Assembly (NCBI GenBank): GCA_035632095.1
Contig: DASQHM010000165.1
Coordinates: 1 to 12,502 of the forward strand
Reading direction: 5' to 3'
Source of the DNA: DASQHM01 sp035632095
GTDB lineage: Bacteria; Pseudomonadota; Alphaproteobacteria; Ferrovibrionales; Ferrovibrionaceae
DNA length: 12,502 bases
Under the pieces are notes generated by a model. That model did no database searches and was not told the DNA's origin. It was given only the letters and a program-made list of their open reading frames with translations. How positions within the stretch are numbered: the first letter of the stretch is position 1; the number at the start of each line of letters is the position of its first letter. The translations under genes were made by a program, and so were the position numbers. Shown here piece after piece: positions 1-6,657 of this stretch.

Positions 1-98
1 TTAGCCATAACTTTTTTCTCTACTTCTGGGCAACCGGACGATGGACCCAGAGATCAGCCTGATAGGGACCTCGCCGCGGCGGACCAAAACTCAACGCT

Positions 99-104
99 GG
101 AGAG
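99..104 (+). promoter_or_regulatory. Ribosome binding site of the Flp pilin gene
   Basis: GGAGAG lies four bases before the ATG at 109. It supports that start rather than the out-of-frame ATG at 42. No convincing -35/-10 pair was found in the 108 bases upstream. Confidence 0.5.
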
Positions 105-108
105 TCCC

Positions 109-315
109 ATGCTTCGCATTTATGTCGCCGCCACCGAAACCCTGCGCCGCCTTCGCCCAGAGAACTCGGGCGTGACGGCAATCGAGTACGGCCTGATCGC
201 CGGCGCCATCGCCGTCGCCATTCTCGCCGCCGTCGTTGCGGTCGGCTCCGACGTGAAGAACATGTTCACCGCTGTCGGCAACGCCCTGAATTCGACCTCA
301 GGCGGCAGCAACTAA
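109..315 (+). CDS. flp: Flp/Fap-type pilin, type IVb prepilin
   Basis: This is a 68-residue major pilin of the Flp family, the subunit of thin type IVb pili that the Tad secretion machine assembles for surface adhesion. What is seen is a short basic leader (residues 1-21) ending in Gly21, followed by VTAIEYGLIAG and a hydrophobic helix to about residue 46. Known prepilin peptidases (TadV/CpaA) cut after this Gly, and the Glu at +5 of the mature chain (Glu26) followed by Tyr27 is the family signature. The mature protein would be 47 residues, usual for Flp. A GGAGAG site precedes the ATG. No tad/cpa genes lie within the window, and the next gene faces it, so it is either the last gene of a cluster lying to the left or an isolated pilin copy. 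A stem-loop follows the stop. Confidence 0.93.
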   Translation: MLRIYVAATETLRRLRPENSGVTAIEYGLIAGAIAVAILAAVVAVGSDVKNMFTAVGNALNSTSGGSN

Positions 316-326
316 CACGTCTCGGA

Positions 327-365
327 CGGCGCGACCGGAGAAGGCCTCCACTCTTGGTCGCGCCG
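327..365 (+). terminator. Stem-loop after the pilin gene
   Basis: A perfect 10-bp inverted repeat, CGGCGCGACC (327-336) with GGTCGCGCCG (356-365), encloses a 19-base loop. The loop can itself pair GGAG (337-340) with CTCC (346-349). It starts 12 bases after the pilin stop codon. No T-run follows, so it may act as an mRNA 3'-end stabiliser or a Rho-assisted end rather than a classic intrinsic terminator. Confidence 0.5.
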
Positions 366-413
366 CCGAAACGCCCCATCGACATTCTCGAGTTGCGACG
401 GATTGCATTGCGC

Positions 414-447
414 TAAAAGACCGCAGCACTCGACCCCTGCCGCGGTC
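414..447 (-). terminator. Intrinsic terminator of mgtA
   Basis: Read on the minus strand, GACCGCGGC (447-439) pairs with GCTGCGGTC (427-419). This gives a 9-bp stem with one G-U pair and an 11-base loop, followed directly by TTTTA (418-414). It sits 27-60 bases past the mgtA stop codon. The stem plus U-tract fits a Rho-independent terminator for the leftward gene. Confidence 0.8.
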
Positions 448-473
448 TCGATTCTGAGCCTCGCCGGCGGCCC

Positions 474-3074
474 TCAACGTGGGACAGCGAAGCGATAGAA
501 CAGGCTCTTGGTGACCTCGACAAGCGCTAGATACGCGGCTGTCGCGGCCGTCAGGTAGACGAAGAACAACGGCGGCGGCTCGACGAAGCCGAACCACCGT
601 CCCATCGGAAGCAATGGAAGTACGATCGCCGCGGCAACGGCGCCAAGCGCCATGGCGACGAGGAACCTGTGCGGTTTGCTTTGGAAGAACCGCCGCCTGG
701 TGCGGATGGCGAAGACCACCAGCACCTGGGTTGTGATCGATTCGATGAACCAGCCGGTCTGGAACAGCGCCTCGCCGGCGCTGAACAGACGCAGCAGCGC
801 ATAGAAGGTGAGAAAGTCGAAGACCGAGCTGACCGGCCCGAACACCAGCATGAAGCGCTCGATCAGCCTGACGTCCCATTTCACCGGCCGTGCCGTGGCT
901 TCCGGGTCGCACTGATCGAACGGGATCGCGATCTCCGATACGTCATAGAGCAGGTTGTTCAGCAGGATCTGGATCGGCAGCATCGGCAGGAAGGGCAGGA
1001 ACAGCGCCGCGCCGGCCATGCTGAACATGTTGCCGAAATTCGAGCTCGATCCCATCAGGACGTATTTGGACACGTTCTGGACCGTGCTGCGCCCGTGGAC
1101 CACCGCTTCGCGCACGACGGAAAGGTCGTGTTCGAGCAGGATCAGATCGGCGGCGGCGCGCGCGACATCGGCAGCGCCGTCAACCGAGATGCCCACATCG
1201 GCAGCATGCAGCGCCGGTGCGTCATTGATCCCGTCGCCCATGAAGCCGACCACGTGACCAAGCCGTTTCAGCGCCAGCAGGACCCGAAGCTTCTGCTGCG
1301 GATTGACCCGGCAAAACAGGTTGACCCGTGACAATTGTCCGATCAACGCCTCGTCCGAAAGATGCGTCAGCGCATCGCCCGTGAGCACGCCCGTGACCGG
1401 CACGCCGATCTCCGCGAAGACATGCCGCGCCACAAGCTCGTTGTCGCCGGTCAGCACTTTCACCGAAACGCCGGCGGCGTCCATCGCAGCGATCGTTTCC
1501 CCGGCGCTTGCCTTCGGCGGATCGAGGAAAACGGCGAAGCCGGAGAAGGCAAGGTCGGTCTCGTCGGAAATCGCTGCGGTTTCGTGGCTTGCATCGACCA
1601 CGCGGGTAGCGATGCCAAGCGCGCGAAAACCTTGCGCCCCGAGCGCGTCAAGGGTGGACTGGAAAGTCCCCCGCGTTTCGTCGTCGCGCGGCCGCTCCAC
1701 CCCGTCGGCCTCCTCGTATCGTCCGCAGAGCCGCAGGAGATCCTCCGGCGCGCCCTTGACGATCAGCCGGCGCTTGCCGTCGCGCTCGACCAGGACCGAG
1801 ACGCGTCGGCGCTCGAAATCGAACGGCACTTCGTCGATCTTCCGCCAGCCGGACATGTCGAACGGACGAGCGGCCAGGATCGCCTGGTCGAGCGGGCTTT
1901 TCATGCCGCTTTCGAATTGGCTGTTGATATAGGCGTAGGCATAGGCGGGGGCGCTCTCGGCGCCACGCCCGTCGATGGCGCGCAGGAGTTCAATCTTGGC
2001 TTCGGTCAGCGTTCCGGTCTTGTCGGTGCAAAGCACGTTCATGGCGCCGAGATCGTGGATGGCGGAGAGCCGCTTTACGATCACCTTTCGCTTGGCCAAC
2101 TCCATCGCCGAGCGGGCAAGCGTCACTGTCACGATCATCGGCAGCAGCTCAGGCGTCAGACCGACCGCGAGCGCCAGCGCGAACAAGAGCGATTCCAGCA
2201 CGGGCCGATGGAAAGAGATGTTCACTACCAGGACGAACAGCACCATCAACACGGTGACGCGCATGATCAACAAGCCGAAACGGCGGATGCCAACGGCAAA
2301 TGCGGTCGCCGGCGGCTTTTCCGCCAAGCTCGTGGCGAGATGGCCGAGTGCCGTCCTGCCGCCGGTTCGGCATATGGCAATCGTCGCGGTGCCGCTGATT
2401 ACGGAGGTGCCGGCGAAGACGGCGTTCGACGCATCGGCGGGATCGTCGGCGCCTTGGGCTGCATCGCTTGCCTGCTTCTCGGCCGGGTAGGGCTCGCCCG
2501 TAAGGAGCGCCTGGTTGATGAACAGATCGCGACTTTCCAGCAGCCGCGCGTCGGCGGGCACGAGATCGCCGGCGATCAGCTCGACGATATCGCCGGGAAC
2601 CACCTGGTCGATCGGCAGCGAACGGCATGTCCCGTCGCGCCGCACGGCCGCCTGCACCGCCACCGACCGGCGCAGCGCCTCGACCGCATTCTGGGCGCGG
2701 ACTTCCTGGACGAAATCGAGGGTCATGCTCATGGTGACGATGGTCGCCACGATCAGGAAGCTTGCGACGTCGCCGGTCGCCGCGGACAACGCGCTCGCCA
2801 CAAGCAGGATGATGACCAGCGGATTGCGGAAGCGGGCCAGGAATTGCAGCCAAAGCGGCGAACGTTTGACGGCTGCGGCGTCATTGGGCCCATACGTCGC
2901 CAGCCGCGCCTGCGCTTCCGCGGCACCAAGCCCCGCCGGCGTCGTCTCGAGCCGCACCAGCAGCCGGTCGAGCGGCTCCTTCCAGATTTCCTCAGGCCCT
3001 ATTTCGCCATTTTGCGGGACAGCGCCGTCGCGATTTCGTCCGATCATTTCTTCGCGTTCGTGCGTAACGTCCAT
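474..3074 (-). CDS. mgtA: Magnesium-translocating P-type ATPase (MgtA/MgtB type)
   Basis: This is an inner-membrane P3B-type ATPase that in known members imports Mg2+ from the periplasm using ATP. The 866 residues are close to the usual length of roughly 900. Seen in order: cation-ATPase N-terminal region (about 25-95), actuator loop with TGE at 192-194, M4 motif VGLTPELLP at 304-312, phosphorylation motif DKTGT with Asp351, nucleotide-binding KGAPE at 440-444, TGDN at 542-545, hinge GDGINDAP at 613-620, and the MgtA-like stretch NLLYDVSEIAIPFD at 707-720 with C-terminal membrane helices. That last stretch and VGLTPELLP separate it from Ca2+ or heavy-metal pumps. The ATG at 3074 is preceded by AGAGGAA about nine bases upstream. 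The gene stands alone, divergent from the Spy-like gene, and ends in an intrinsic terminator. No frameshift or lost catalytic residue was seen. No MgtC partner is in the window. Confidence 0.95.
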   Translation of the reverse strand: MDVTHEREEMIGRNRDGAVPQNGEIGPEEIWKEPLDRLLVRLETTPAGLGAAEAQARLATYGPNDAAAVKRSPLWLQFLARFRNPLVIILLVASALSAATGDVASFLIVATIVTMSMTLDFVQEVRAQNAVEALRRSVAVQAAVRRDGTCRSLPIDQVVPGDIVELIAGDLVPADARLLESRDLFINQALLTGEPYPAEKQASDAAQGADDPADASNAVFAGTSVISGTATIAICRTGGRTALGHLATSLAEKPPATAFAVGIRRFGLLIMRVTVLMVLFVLVVNISFHRPVLESLLFALALAVGLTPELLPMIVTVTLARSAMELAKRKVIVKRLSAIHDLGAMNVLCTDKTGTLTEAKIELLRAIDGRGAESAPAYAYAYINSQFESGMKSPLDQAILAARPFDMSGWRKIDEVPFDFERRRVSVLVERDGKRRLIVKGAPEDLLRLCGRYEEADGVERPRDDETRGTFQSTLDALGAQGFRALGIATRVVDASHETAAISDETDLAFSGFAVFLDPPKASAGETIAAMDAAGVSVKVLTGDNELVARHVFAEIGVPVTGVLTGDALTHLSDEALIGQLSRVNLFCRVNPQQKLRVLLALKRLGHVVGFMGDGINDAPALHAADVGISVDGAADVARAAADLILLEHDLSVVREAVVHGRSTVQNVSKYVLMGSSSNFGNMFSMAGAALFLPFLPMLPIQILLNNLLYDVSEIAIPFDQCDPEATARPVKWDVRLIERFMLVFGPVSSVFDFLTFYALLRLFSAGEALFQTGWFIESITTQVLVVFAIRTRRRFFQSKPHRFLVAMALGAVAAAIVLPLLPMGRWFGFVEPPPLFFVYLTAATAAYLALVEVTKSLFYRFAVPR

Positions 3075-3174
3075 TGGCTGTGGTTCCTCTATGCGCCGCT
3101 TCGGTCACGACGAACAAGCGATCGGGACTGCCGTTCACTCTACATCAGTTCTGTGTTGCGTCGGCGCGGCGCGT

Positions 3175-3190
3175 ATGGCCACGCGGCCAT
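3175..3190. repeat. Short inverted repeat in the mgtA/Spy-like intergenic region
   Basis: ATGGCC (3175-3180) and GGCCAT (3185-3190) form a perfect 6-bp inverted repeat around the 4-base spacer ACGC. It lies 101 bases upstream of the mgtA start and 16 bases from the FNR-like box. It could be a hairpin in an mgtA leader RNA or a protein site. In such GC-rich DNA chance is also likely. Confidence 0.35.
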
Positions 3191-3205
3191 CGGCCGAGGC
3201 CACGG

Positions 3206-3219
3206 TTGATCTGCATCAA
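3206..3219. promoter_or_regulatory. Perfect FNR/FixK-type box (TTGAT-N4-ATCAA)
   Basis: TTGATctgcATCAA matches the consensus of the oxygen-responsive FNR/FixK/AadR subfamily of Crp-type regulators at all ten defined positions. Its centre is 3212.5. A class II activator at -41.5 would place transcription start near 3254 on the plus strand. The -10 position (3242-3247) is then GATGAT, which matches TATAAT at four of six bases. The same geometry towards mgtA gives no recognisable -10. The site therefore most likely activates the Spy-like gene under low oxygen, with a possible secondary effect on mgtA. Confidence 0.75.
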
Positions 3220-3241
3220 GACGCCTGGGTTGCGGGACGCC

Positions 3242-3247
3242 GATGAT
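3242..3247 (+). promoter_or_regulatory. Candidate -10 element of the Spy-like gene
   Basis: GATGAT lies where a -10 hexamer is expected if the FNR-like box is centred at -41.5. It overlaps the upstream in-frame ATG codons (3243, 3246), which is an argument against translation starting there. Confidence 0.35.
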
Positions 3248-3274
3248 GAAACGAGTTGCAGCCGCTTGCCGTTC

Positions 3275-3280
3275 GGAGGG
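3275..3280 (+). promoter_or_regulatory. Ribosome binding site deciding the start of the Spy-like gene
   Basis: GGAGGG is ten bases before the ATG at 3291 and only one base before the ATG at 3282. The usual spacing favours 3291. Confidence 0.65.
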
Positions 3281-3290
3281 AATGCTGGCC

Positions 3291-3746
3291 ATGACGCTCC
3301 ATAAAATGACGATACCAGTCCTGCTTCTGGGCGCGGCGCTGATCGGCGGTATCTCACTGCCGTCAGGCCCGTCCGCCATGGCGCAGTCGGCGCGGAGCGA
3401 CCCGGCGCAAGAGCGTCATTTTGGCACTCACATCGAAGGTCATATTGCATTCCTGAAGGCCGAATTGCACATAACGCCGGATCAGGAGGCGCTGTGGAGC
3501 AGGCTCACGGATGCGATGCGCGCCGATGTCGTGGACTTCGGTCAGTTCCGGCAGCAGCATCCGGTCGACGCTTCGACCAAGCCGACGGCGCTGCAGCACC
3601 TGGAGGAGCGCGCCGCTTATACGGCGCTGCGGGCGAAGGGCGAGCAGCGCTTCCTCGAGGCATTTCGGCCGCTTTATGGACAGATGTCGGATGCGCAGAA
3701 GCTGGCCGCCGACGAGTTGCTGGGAAACCGGCAGGAAGAGTTCTGA
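3291..3746 (+). CDS. Spy/CpxP-like periplasmic protein (LTxxQ family)
   Basis: Family members are small helical periplasmic proteins. Spy is an ATP-independent chaperone and CpxP a stress-sensor modulator in the envelope. Seen from the ATG at 3291 (151 residues): a signal peptide with Lys5, a hydrophobic core at about 8-22 and a likely cut after Ala-Met-Ala near residue 31, then a mostly helical charged domain with two LTxxQ-like motifs, ITPDQ at 61-65 and MSDAQ at 122-126. The reading frame stays open up to an ATG at 3243. The strong GGAGGG ten bases before 3291, the clean signal peptide from there, and the candidate -10 overlapping 3243 all favour 3291. The gene lies just downstream of an FNR-like box and probably leads a two-gene unit with the lipoprotein 61 bases further on. 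Whether it acts as a chaperone, a metal-stress protein or something else is not shown. Confidence 0.8.
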   Translation: MTLHKMTIPVLLLGAALIGGISLPSGPSAMAQSARSDPAQERHFGTHIEGHIAFLKAELHITPDQEALWSRLTDAMRADVVDFGQFRQQHPVDASTKPTALQHLEERAAYTALRAKGEQRFLEAFRPLYGQMSDAQKLAADELLGNRQEEF

Positions 3747-3807
3747 CCGCCGCTTCGATCCAATGGGAAAGAACCTCAGCGACGTCAACACAGGAGTTCA
3801 TCCGGTC

Positions 3808-4071
3808 ATGATGACCCGCTCGTTCCGAATGGCGCTGGCGGCGGCTTTGTTGGTTCTTGCCAGCTGCGTCGTCGCGCCGGGCCCGCCGCCGGGTCCCTAT
3901 GCTTATCCCTATCCCTACCCCGCTTATGCCCCCGCATATGCCCCGTATTCCTATTACCCCTACTATCCCGCGTATCCATGGTACTTCGGCCCGGAAATCG
4001 GTATCGGCATTGGTGTCGGCCGCGGTTGGCACGACGGAGGAAGATGGCATGGCGGTGGCTGGCGGCATTGA
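3808..4071 (+). CDS. Small Tyr/Pro/Gly-rich lipoprotein
   Basis: The 87-residue protein begins with a lipoprotein signal: Arg4 and Arg7, a hydrophobic stretch at 9-17 and the lipobox LASC, with Cys20 as the lipidated residue. After Cys20 comes a Pro-Gly-rich linker, then about 30 residues of Tyr-Pro/Ala-Tyr repeats (31-60), a GIGIGVGRG turn (65-73) and a Gly-His-Trp-rich tail ending in His87. Similar low-complexity lipoproteins are widespread in alphaproteobacteria but have no settled function; surface or peptidoglycan contact or metal binding by the His-rich tail are guesses. Two adjacent ATGs (3808, 3811) follow AGGAG at 3792-3796 with 11 bases between. The longer open frame back to 3511 only overlaps the Spy-like gene and is not needed. 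The gene is probably co-transcribed with it. It converges on the NTF2-like gene with a 38-base gap. Confidence 0.75.
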   Translation: MMTRSFRMALAAALLVLASCVVAPGPPPGPYAYPYPYPAYAPAYAPYSYYPYYPAYPWYFGPEIGIGIGVGRGWHDGGRWHGGGWRH

Positions 4072-4109
4072 GTCACCGCGACGACGGCACTCTGCTCGGC
4101 GGATCGTCC

Positions 4110-4511
4110 TCATTCCACATGCGTGGCCGAAGCAAAGGCCTTAGGCGCGCCGTCAGTGTTGTTTAGGCCGTACGACTGCCGCCAGCGGACAAGAACGCTT
4201 CCATCCTCCCGTAAAAGCTCCCAGGTCACCGCGGCCAGCATGCTGCGGCGGCCCATGGGCGTCACTTCAAGCTCGCCCCACCGGCACGACCGGCAACCGT
4301 CGCGACGATAGCGGTCCAGCGCGGCCTGGTAGTAGCGCAGGACATCCTCGCGGGCCGTGAGCGCGACGATGGAGCCGTCGCTCCGCAGCGCGACGCCGGG
4401 CGTCGCGAACAGTTCGGAGACTCGTTCCGCCTCGAACGTGGCGAAGGCCGCAACGAAGCGGTCGAAGAACGCCTTGGCCAGGGCAAGCTCGGTCGCGGTC
4501 GTCTCCCTCAT
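4110..4511 (-). CDS. NTF2/SnoaL-like domain protein
   Basis: The 133-residue cytoplasmic protein looks like one NTF2-like cone domain. Seen: N-terminal helix with LALAKAFFDRF (9-19), the FxxFEAERVSELFATPGV stretch (23-40) that fits the second helix of this fold, a central ALDRYRR helix (64-70), and alternating strands such as MLAAVTWELL (91-100) and VLVRWRQSYGL (106-116). Known relatives include polyketide cyclases, limonene-epoxide hydrolase and many orphan stress proteins, so no reaction can be assigned. AAGGGG lies four bases before the ATG at 4511. The frame extends to 4610, but that extra part is Arg-rich and has no ribosome site. Two cysteines (Cys73 and Cys76, in CRSCRWGE) form a CxxC-like pair, which is unusual for the fold and may be redox active or metal-binding. 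Confidence 0.7.
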   Translation of the reverse strand: MRETTATELALAKAFFDRFVAAFATFEAERVSELFATPGVALRSDGSIVALTAREDVLRYYQAALDRYRRDGCRSCRWGELEVTPMGRRSMLAAVTWELLREDGSVLVRWRQSYGLNNTDGAPKAFASATHVE

Positions 4512-4564
4512 GTCGCCCCTTCTTAACCTCGCGTCGCCTCTTATACCGCAGCCGGCGGACCGGC

Positions 4565-5359
4565 ATGAAATCCCAGCCCGCGCACGCGCGCGAATTCGCT
4601 GGTCAGCCAAGGGATGTCGGCATAGGTAATGAAAGCGATGGCGCGACCCGATCCCGCTCGCCGAAACTCAAGAGGCGGCAATTGGCCAATCCATTGGCAA
4701 TCGATCCCGAGCCTGCCGGCGGTTTCAGCCTCGTGCGGATGCTGCCGACCCTGGTGTTCGACGTGGCGATACCGATCGTCATATTCAACGTTCTTGCCCG
4801 GTTCGGCGTTCCGACGCTTTGGGCCCTGGTGGCGGGCGGACTCTCGCCGGCCCTCAACAATCTCCGCATCTGGCTCAAGTCACGCCGGCTCGAACCGCTC
4901 GGCATAATCGTTATGACCTTTCTGGCGGTCGGAACGGCGGTATCGCTGATTTCGGGCAGCGTGTTTTTCGCGTTGATCAAGGATTCGTTCCTGACCGCGA
5001 CTTTCGGCGCCATCTGTCTCGGCTCGCTGCTCGCCGCACGGCCGCTGATGTTCTACATCAACCGGCAGTTCGTCGCCGGCGACGATCCCGTGCGCATCGA
5101 ATGGTGGAACGGCCTCTGGCAATATCCGAACTTTCGCGCAGCACTTCGCCTGGTCACCGCGGTATGGGGCATCGCCTATCTGGTCGAAGCGCTGCTCAGG
5201 GTCGGATTTGCGCTGGTCCTGTCGCCGGCGCAGGTGGTGGTCATCTCCCCGGTGATGGGGTTTGGCGCGCTGATCGTGCTCATCGCCTGGACGCGGCGAT
5301 ATCTGCTCGCGCTCCGCGAGCGGCGCCTACGCGAGCAGCAACAGAATCAAGCCGCCTAA
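4565..5359 (+). CDS. VC0807-like multi-pass membrane protein
   Basis: This is an integral inner-membrane protein of about five to six helices resembling the uncharacterised VC0807 family; its function is unknown. Seen: hydrophobic segments at roughly residues 60-82 (LPTLVFDVAIPIVIFNVL), 85-100, 113-135, 138-155, 190-212 and 218-240. The conserved polar stretches are ALNNLRIWLKSRR between the second and third helices and a WWNGLW-NF-AALR segment before the later helices. The tail is basic and Gln-rich. The start is uncertain. The ATG at 4565 is the outermost possibility, but residues 1-39 look unlike the family and have a poor ribosome site. A TTG at 4682 has AGAGG seven bases upstream and would give 225 residues, closer to the usual size. 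The gene is divergent from the NTF2-like gene (53-base gap) and converges on the FAD oxidoreductase. Confidence 0.8.
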   Translation: MKSQPAHAREFAGQPRDVGIGNESDGATRSRSPKLKRRQLANPLAIDPEPAGGFSLVRMLPTLVFDVAIPIVIFNVLARFGVPTLWALVAGGLSPALNNLRIWLKSRRLEPLGIIVMTFLAVGTAVSLISGSVFFALIKDSFLTATFGAICLGSLLAARPLMFYINRQFVAGDDPVRIEWWNGLWQYPNFRAALRLVTAVWGIAYLVEALLRVGFALVLSPAQVVVISPVMGFGALIVLIAWTRRYLLALRERRLREQQQNQAA

Positions 5360-5360
5360 G

Positions 5361-5403
5361 CGCTTCGGTTGCGAACATACGACCTCGCATCCTAGGCGAA
5401 GCG
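5361..5403. terminator. Hairpin between convergent genes
   Basis: CGCTTCG (5361-5367) pairs with CGAAGCG (5397-5403), and inside them TGCGA (5370-5374) pairs with TCGCA (5385-5389). The structure begins two bases after the VC0807-like stop and spans the stop codon of the FAD oxidoreductase. It has no T-run, so it is only a weak candidate for a two-way transcription end. Confidence 0.35.
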
Positions 5404-6657
5404 GCGCACGTCGAAAGGCGTGACGTCGATGGCCGGCGGGCGGCCCGCCGCGAGATCGGCAATGACGCGCCCGGTCATGGCGCCGGCCACCAGCCCGATG
5501 TGCCCGTGGCCGAAGGCATAGAGCGCGTTGGGATGGGCGCGCGCCGTGCCGATGACCGGCAACGAGTCCGGCATGCTGGGCCGGAAGCCCATCCACTGTT
5601 TGATGCGGCCTTCGTCGATCTGGCGGGCCAGGCCCGGGTACATCTGCTGACCTTGGCGCAGCAGAACGCGCGCGCGGCGCCAATCGGGCGGCGCATCGAG
5701 ACCGGCGAATTCCACCGTGCCGGCGAAGCGAAGCCCCTCTTCCATGGGCGTGGCGACGAACTTGCCCTCGCCCGACAATGTCGGAATGCGCGGGCAGACT
5801 TCCGGATCCTTCAGCATCACGTGATAGCCGCGCTCGGTGTCGAGCGGCACCCGATCGCCGAGCTTGGCGGCCAGCGGCCGCGACCATGCGCCCGCCGCCA
5901 GCACGACCTGCGATGCGGCCTGGCGGCCGGCATCCGTGAACACTTCGGCGACGCTGACGCCATCGAAGGCGAAGTCGCGGACGCGCTCGCGCCGGATAAT
6001 GCCGCCGCGGCGCACGAACATCTCGGCCAGGCTCTGCACCAGGCGAAGCGGATTGGCGCAATGGCCGTTCTCGGTGATCAACCGTCCGCGCACGTAATCC
6101 CGCGACAATGCCGGTTCGAGCTGGCGCAATTCGTCCGCGCCGAGTTCCTGAATCTCGACGCCGTTGTCGCTCCGCAGTCTGTTCGCGCCGGCGTCGCCGG
6201 CGAAACTGGCGTCGCTGCGATAGGCCATCAAGTGTCCGGCGCGATGGATCAGGTCTTCCGCGCCGGCATCGCGCGCCAATTGGCGATAGGTCTCGACCGA
6301 GGGCGCGATCAGCGGACGCAGCGCGCGCGCCTGCGCCGCCACTTTTTCCGGCGTGCCGGCGCGCACGAAGCGCCAGAGCCACGGCAGCAACACGGGCAAA
6401 TAGCGAAGCCGTATGGTGAGCGGGCCTTCCGGGTCCAGCAGCCAGCCCGGAACCTTGGACAAGGTTCCCGGCATTGACACCGGCACCACGGACGAGCCGT
6501 TTAGGCAGCCGGCGTTGCCGTAGGATGCGCCCTCGCCCGGTGCGCCCGGATCGAGCACCACCACCTTGCGCCCGTCGCGCTGCAGGAAACTGGCCGCCGC
6601 CATGCCGACAATGCCGGCTCCGACGACGACGACCGGCGCTTCCGTCCGCGTGTTCAT
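5392..6657 (-). CDS. DadA-like FAD-dependent D-amino acid/amine oxidoreductase
   Basis: This is a DAO-superfamily flavoenzyme of 421 residues. DadA-type members oxidise the alpha-carbon of D-amino acids (or related amines) to the 2-oxo acid plus ammonia and pass electrons to the respiratory chain at the inner membrane. Seen: the FAD-binding GAGIVG at 13-18 with an acidic residue ending strand two (VVLDPG, near 33-38), GASYGNAG at 43-50 as in DadA, the RGYHVM segment in the substrate domain, and the C-terminal FAD contact GHGHIGL at 383-389 followed by GRPPAIDVTPF. The length matches DadA (about 420-430). It is the last gene of a four-gene operon, and its ATG overlaps the stop of the upstream dehydrogenase (ATGA, 6657-6654), which implies translational coupling. 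The substrate is unknown; glycine, sarcosine or imino-acid oxidases share the fold, but the length and motifs favour a DadA type. Confidence 0.88.
   Translation of the reverse strand: MNTRTEAPVVVVGAGIVGMAAASFLQRDGRKVVVLDPGAPGEGASYGNAGCLNGSSVVPVSMPGTLSKVPGWLLDPEGPLTIRLRYLPVLLPWLWRFVRAGTPEKVAAQARALRPLIAPSVETYRQLARDAGAEDLIHRAGHLMAYRSDASFAGDAGANRLRSDNGVEIQELGADELRQLEPALSRDYVRGRLITENGHCANPLRLVQSLAEMFVRRGGIIRRERVRDFAFDGVSVAEVFTDAGRQAASQVVLAAGAWSRPLAAKLGDRVPLDTERGYHVMLKDPEVCPRIPTLSGEGKFVATPMEEGLRFAGTVEFAGLDAPPDWRRARVLLRQGQQMYPGLARQIDEGRIKQWMGFRPSMPDSLPVIGTARAHPNALYAFGHGHIGLVAGAMTGRVIADLAAGRPPAIDVTPFDVRRFA

Noticed and set aside
1321..1345. TTG-N6-CAA near 1335 as a second FNR-like site
   Set aside because: The half-site spacing is two bases too short and it lies inside the mgtA coding sequence.
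1335..3209. A 624-codon open frame opposite mgtA
   Set aside because: It is antisense to a complete P-type ATPase with all motifs, and its product is Arg/His/Gln-rich without domains. This is typical of the complementary strand of GC-rich genes.
3075..3242. Mg2+-sensing M-box riboswitch upstream of mgtA
   Set aside because: The space is short and no M-box-like set of conserved helices could be recognised by eye. Only a small inverted repeat and a short open frame are visible.
3243..3290. Upstream ATGs of the Spy-like gene
   Set aside because: They lack a ribosome site, overlap the candidate -10 element and would add a charged segment before the signal peptide.
4512..4610. N-terminal extension of the NTF2-like protein
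   Set aside because: The extra 33 residues are Arg-rich and unlike the family, while AAGGGG supports the ATG at 4511.
4819..6477. A 552-codon plus-strand open frame
   Set aside because: It overlaps the VC0807-like gene in another frame and runs antisense to the FAD oxidoreductase; the product is low-complexity and Arg-rich.
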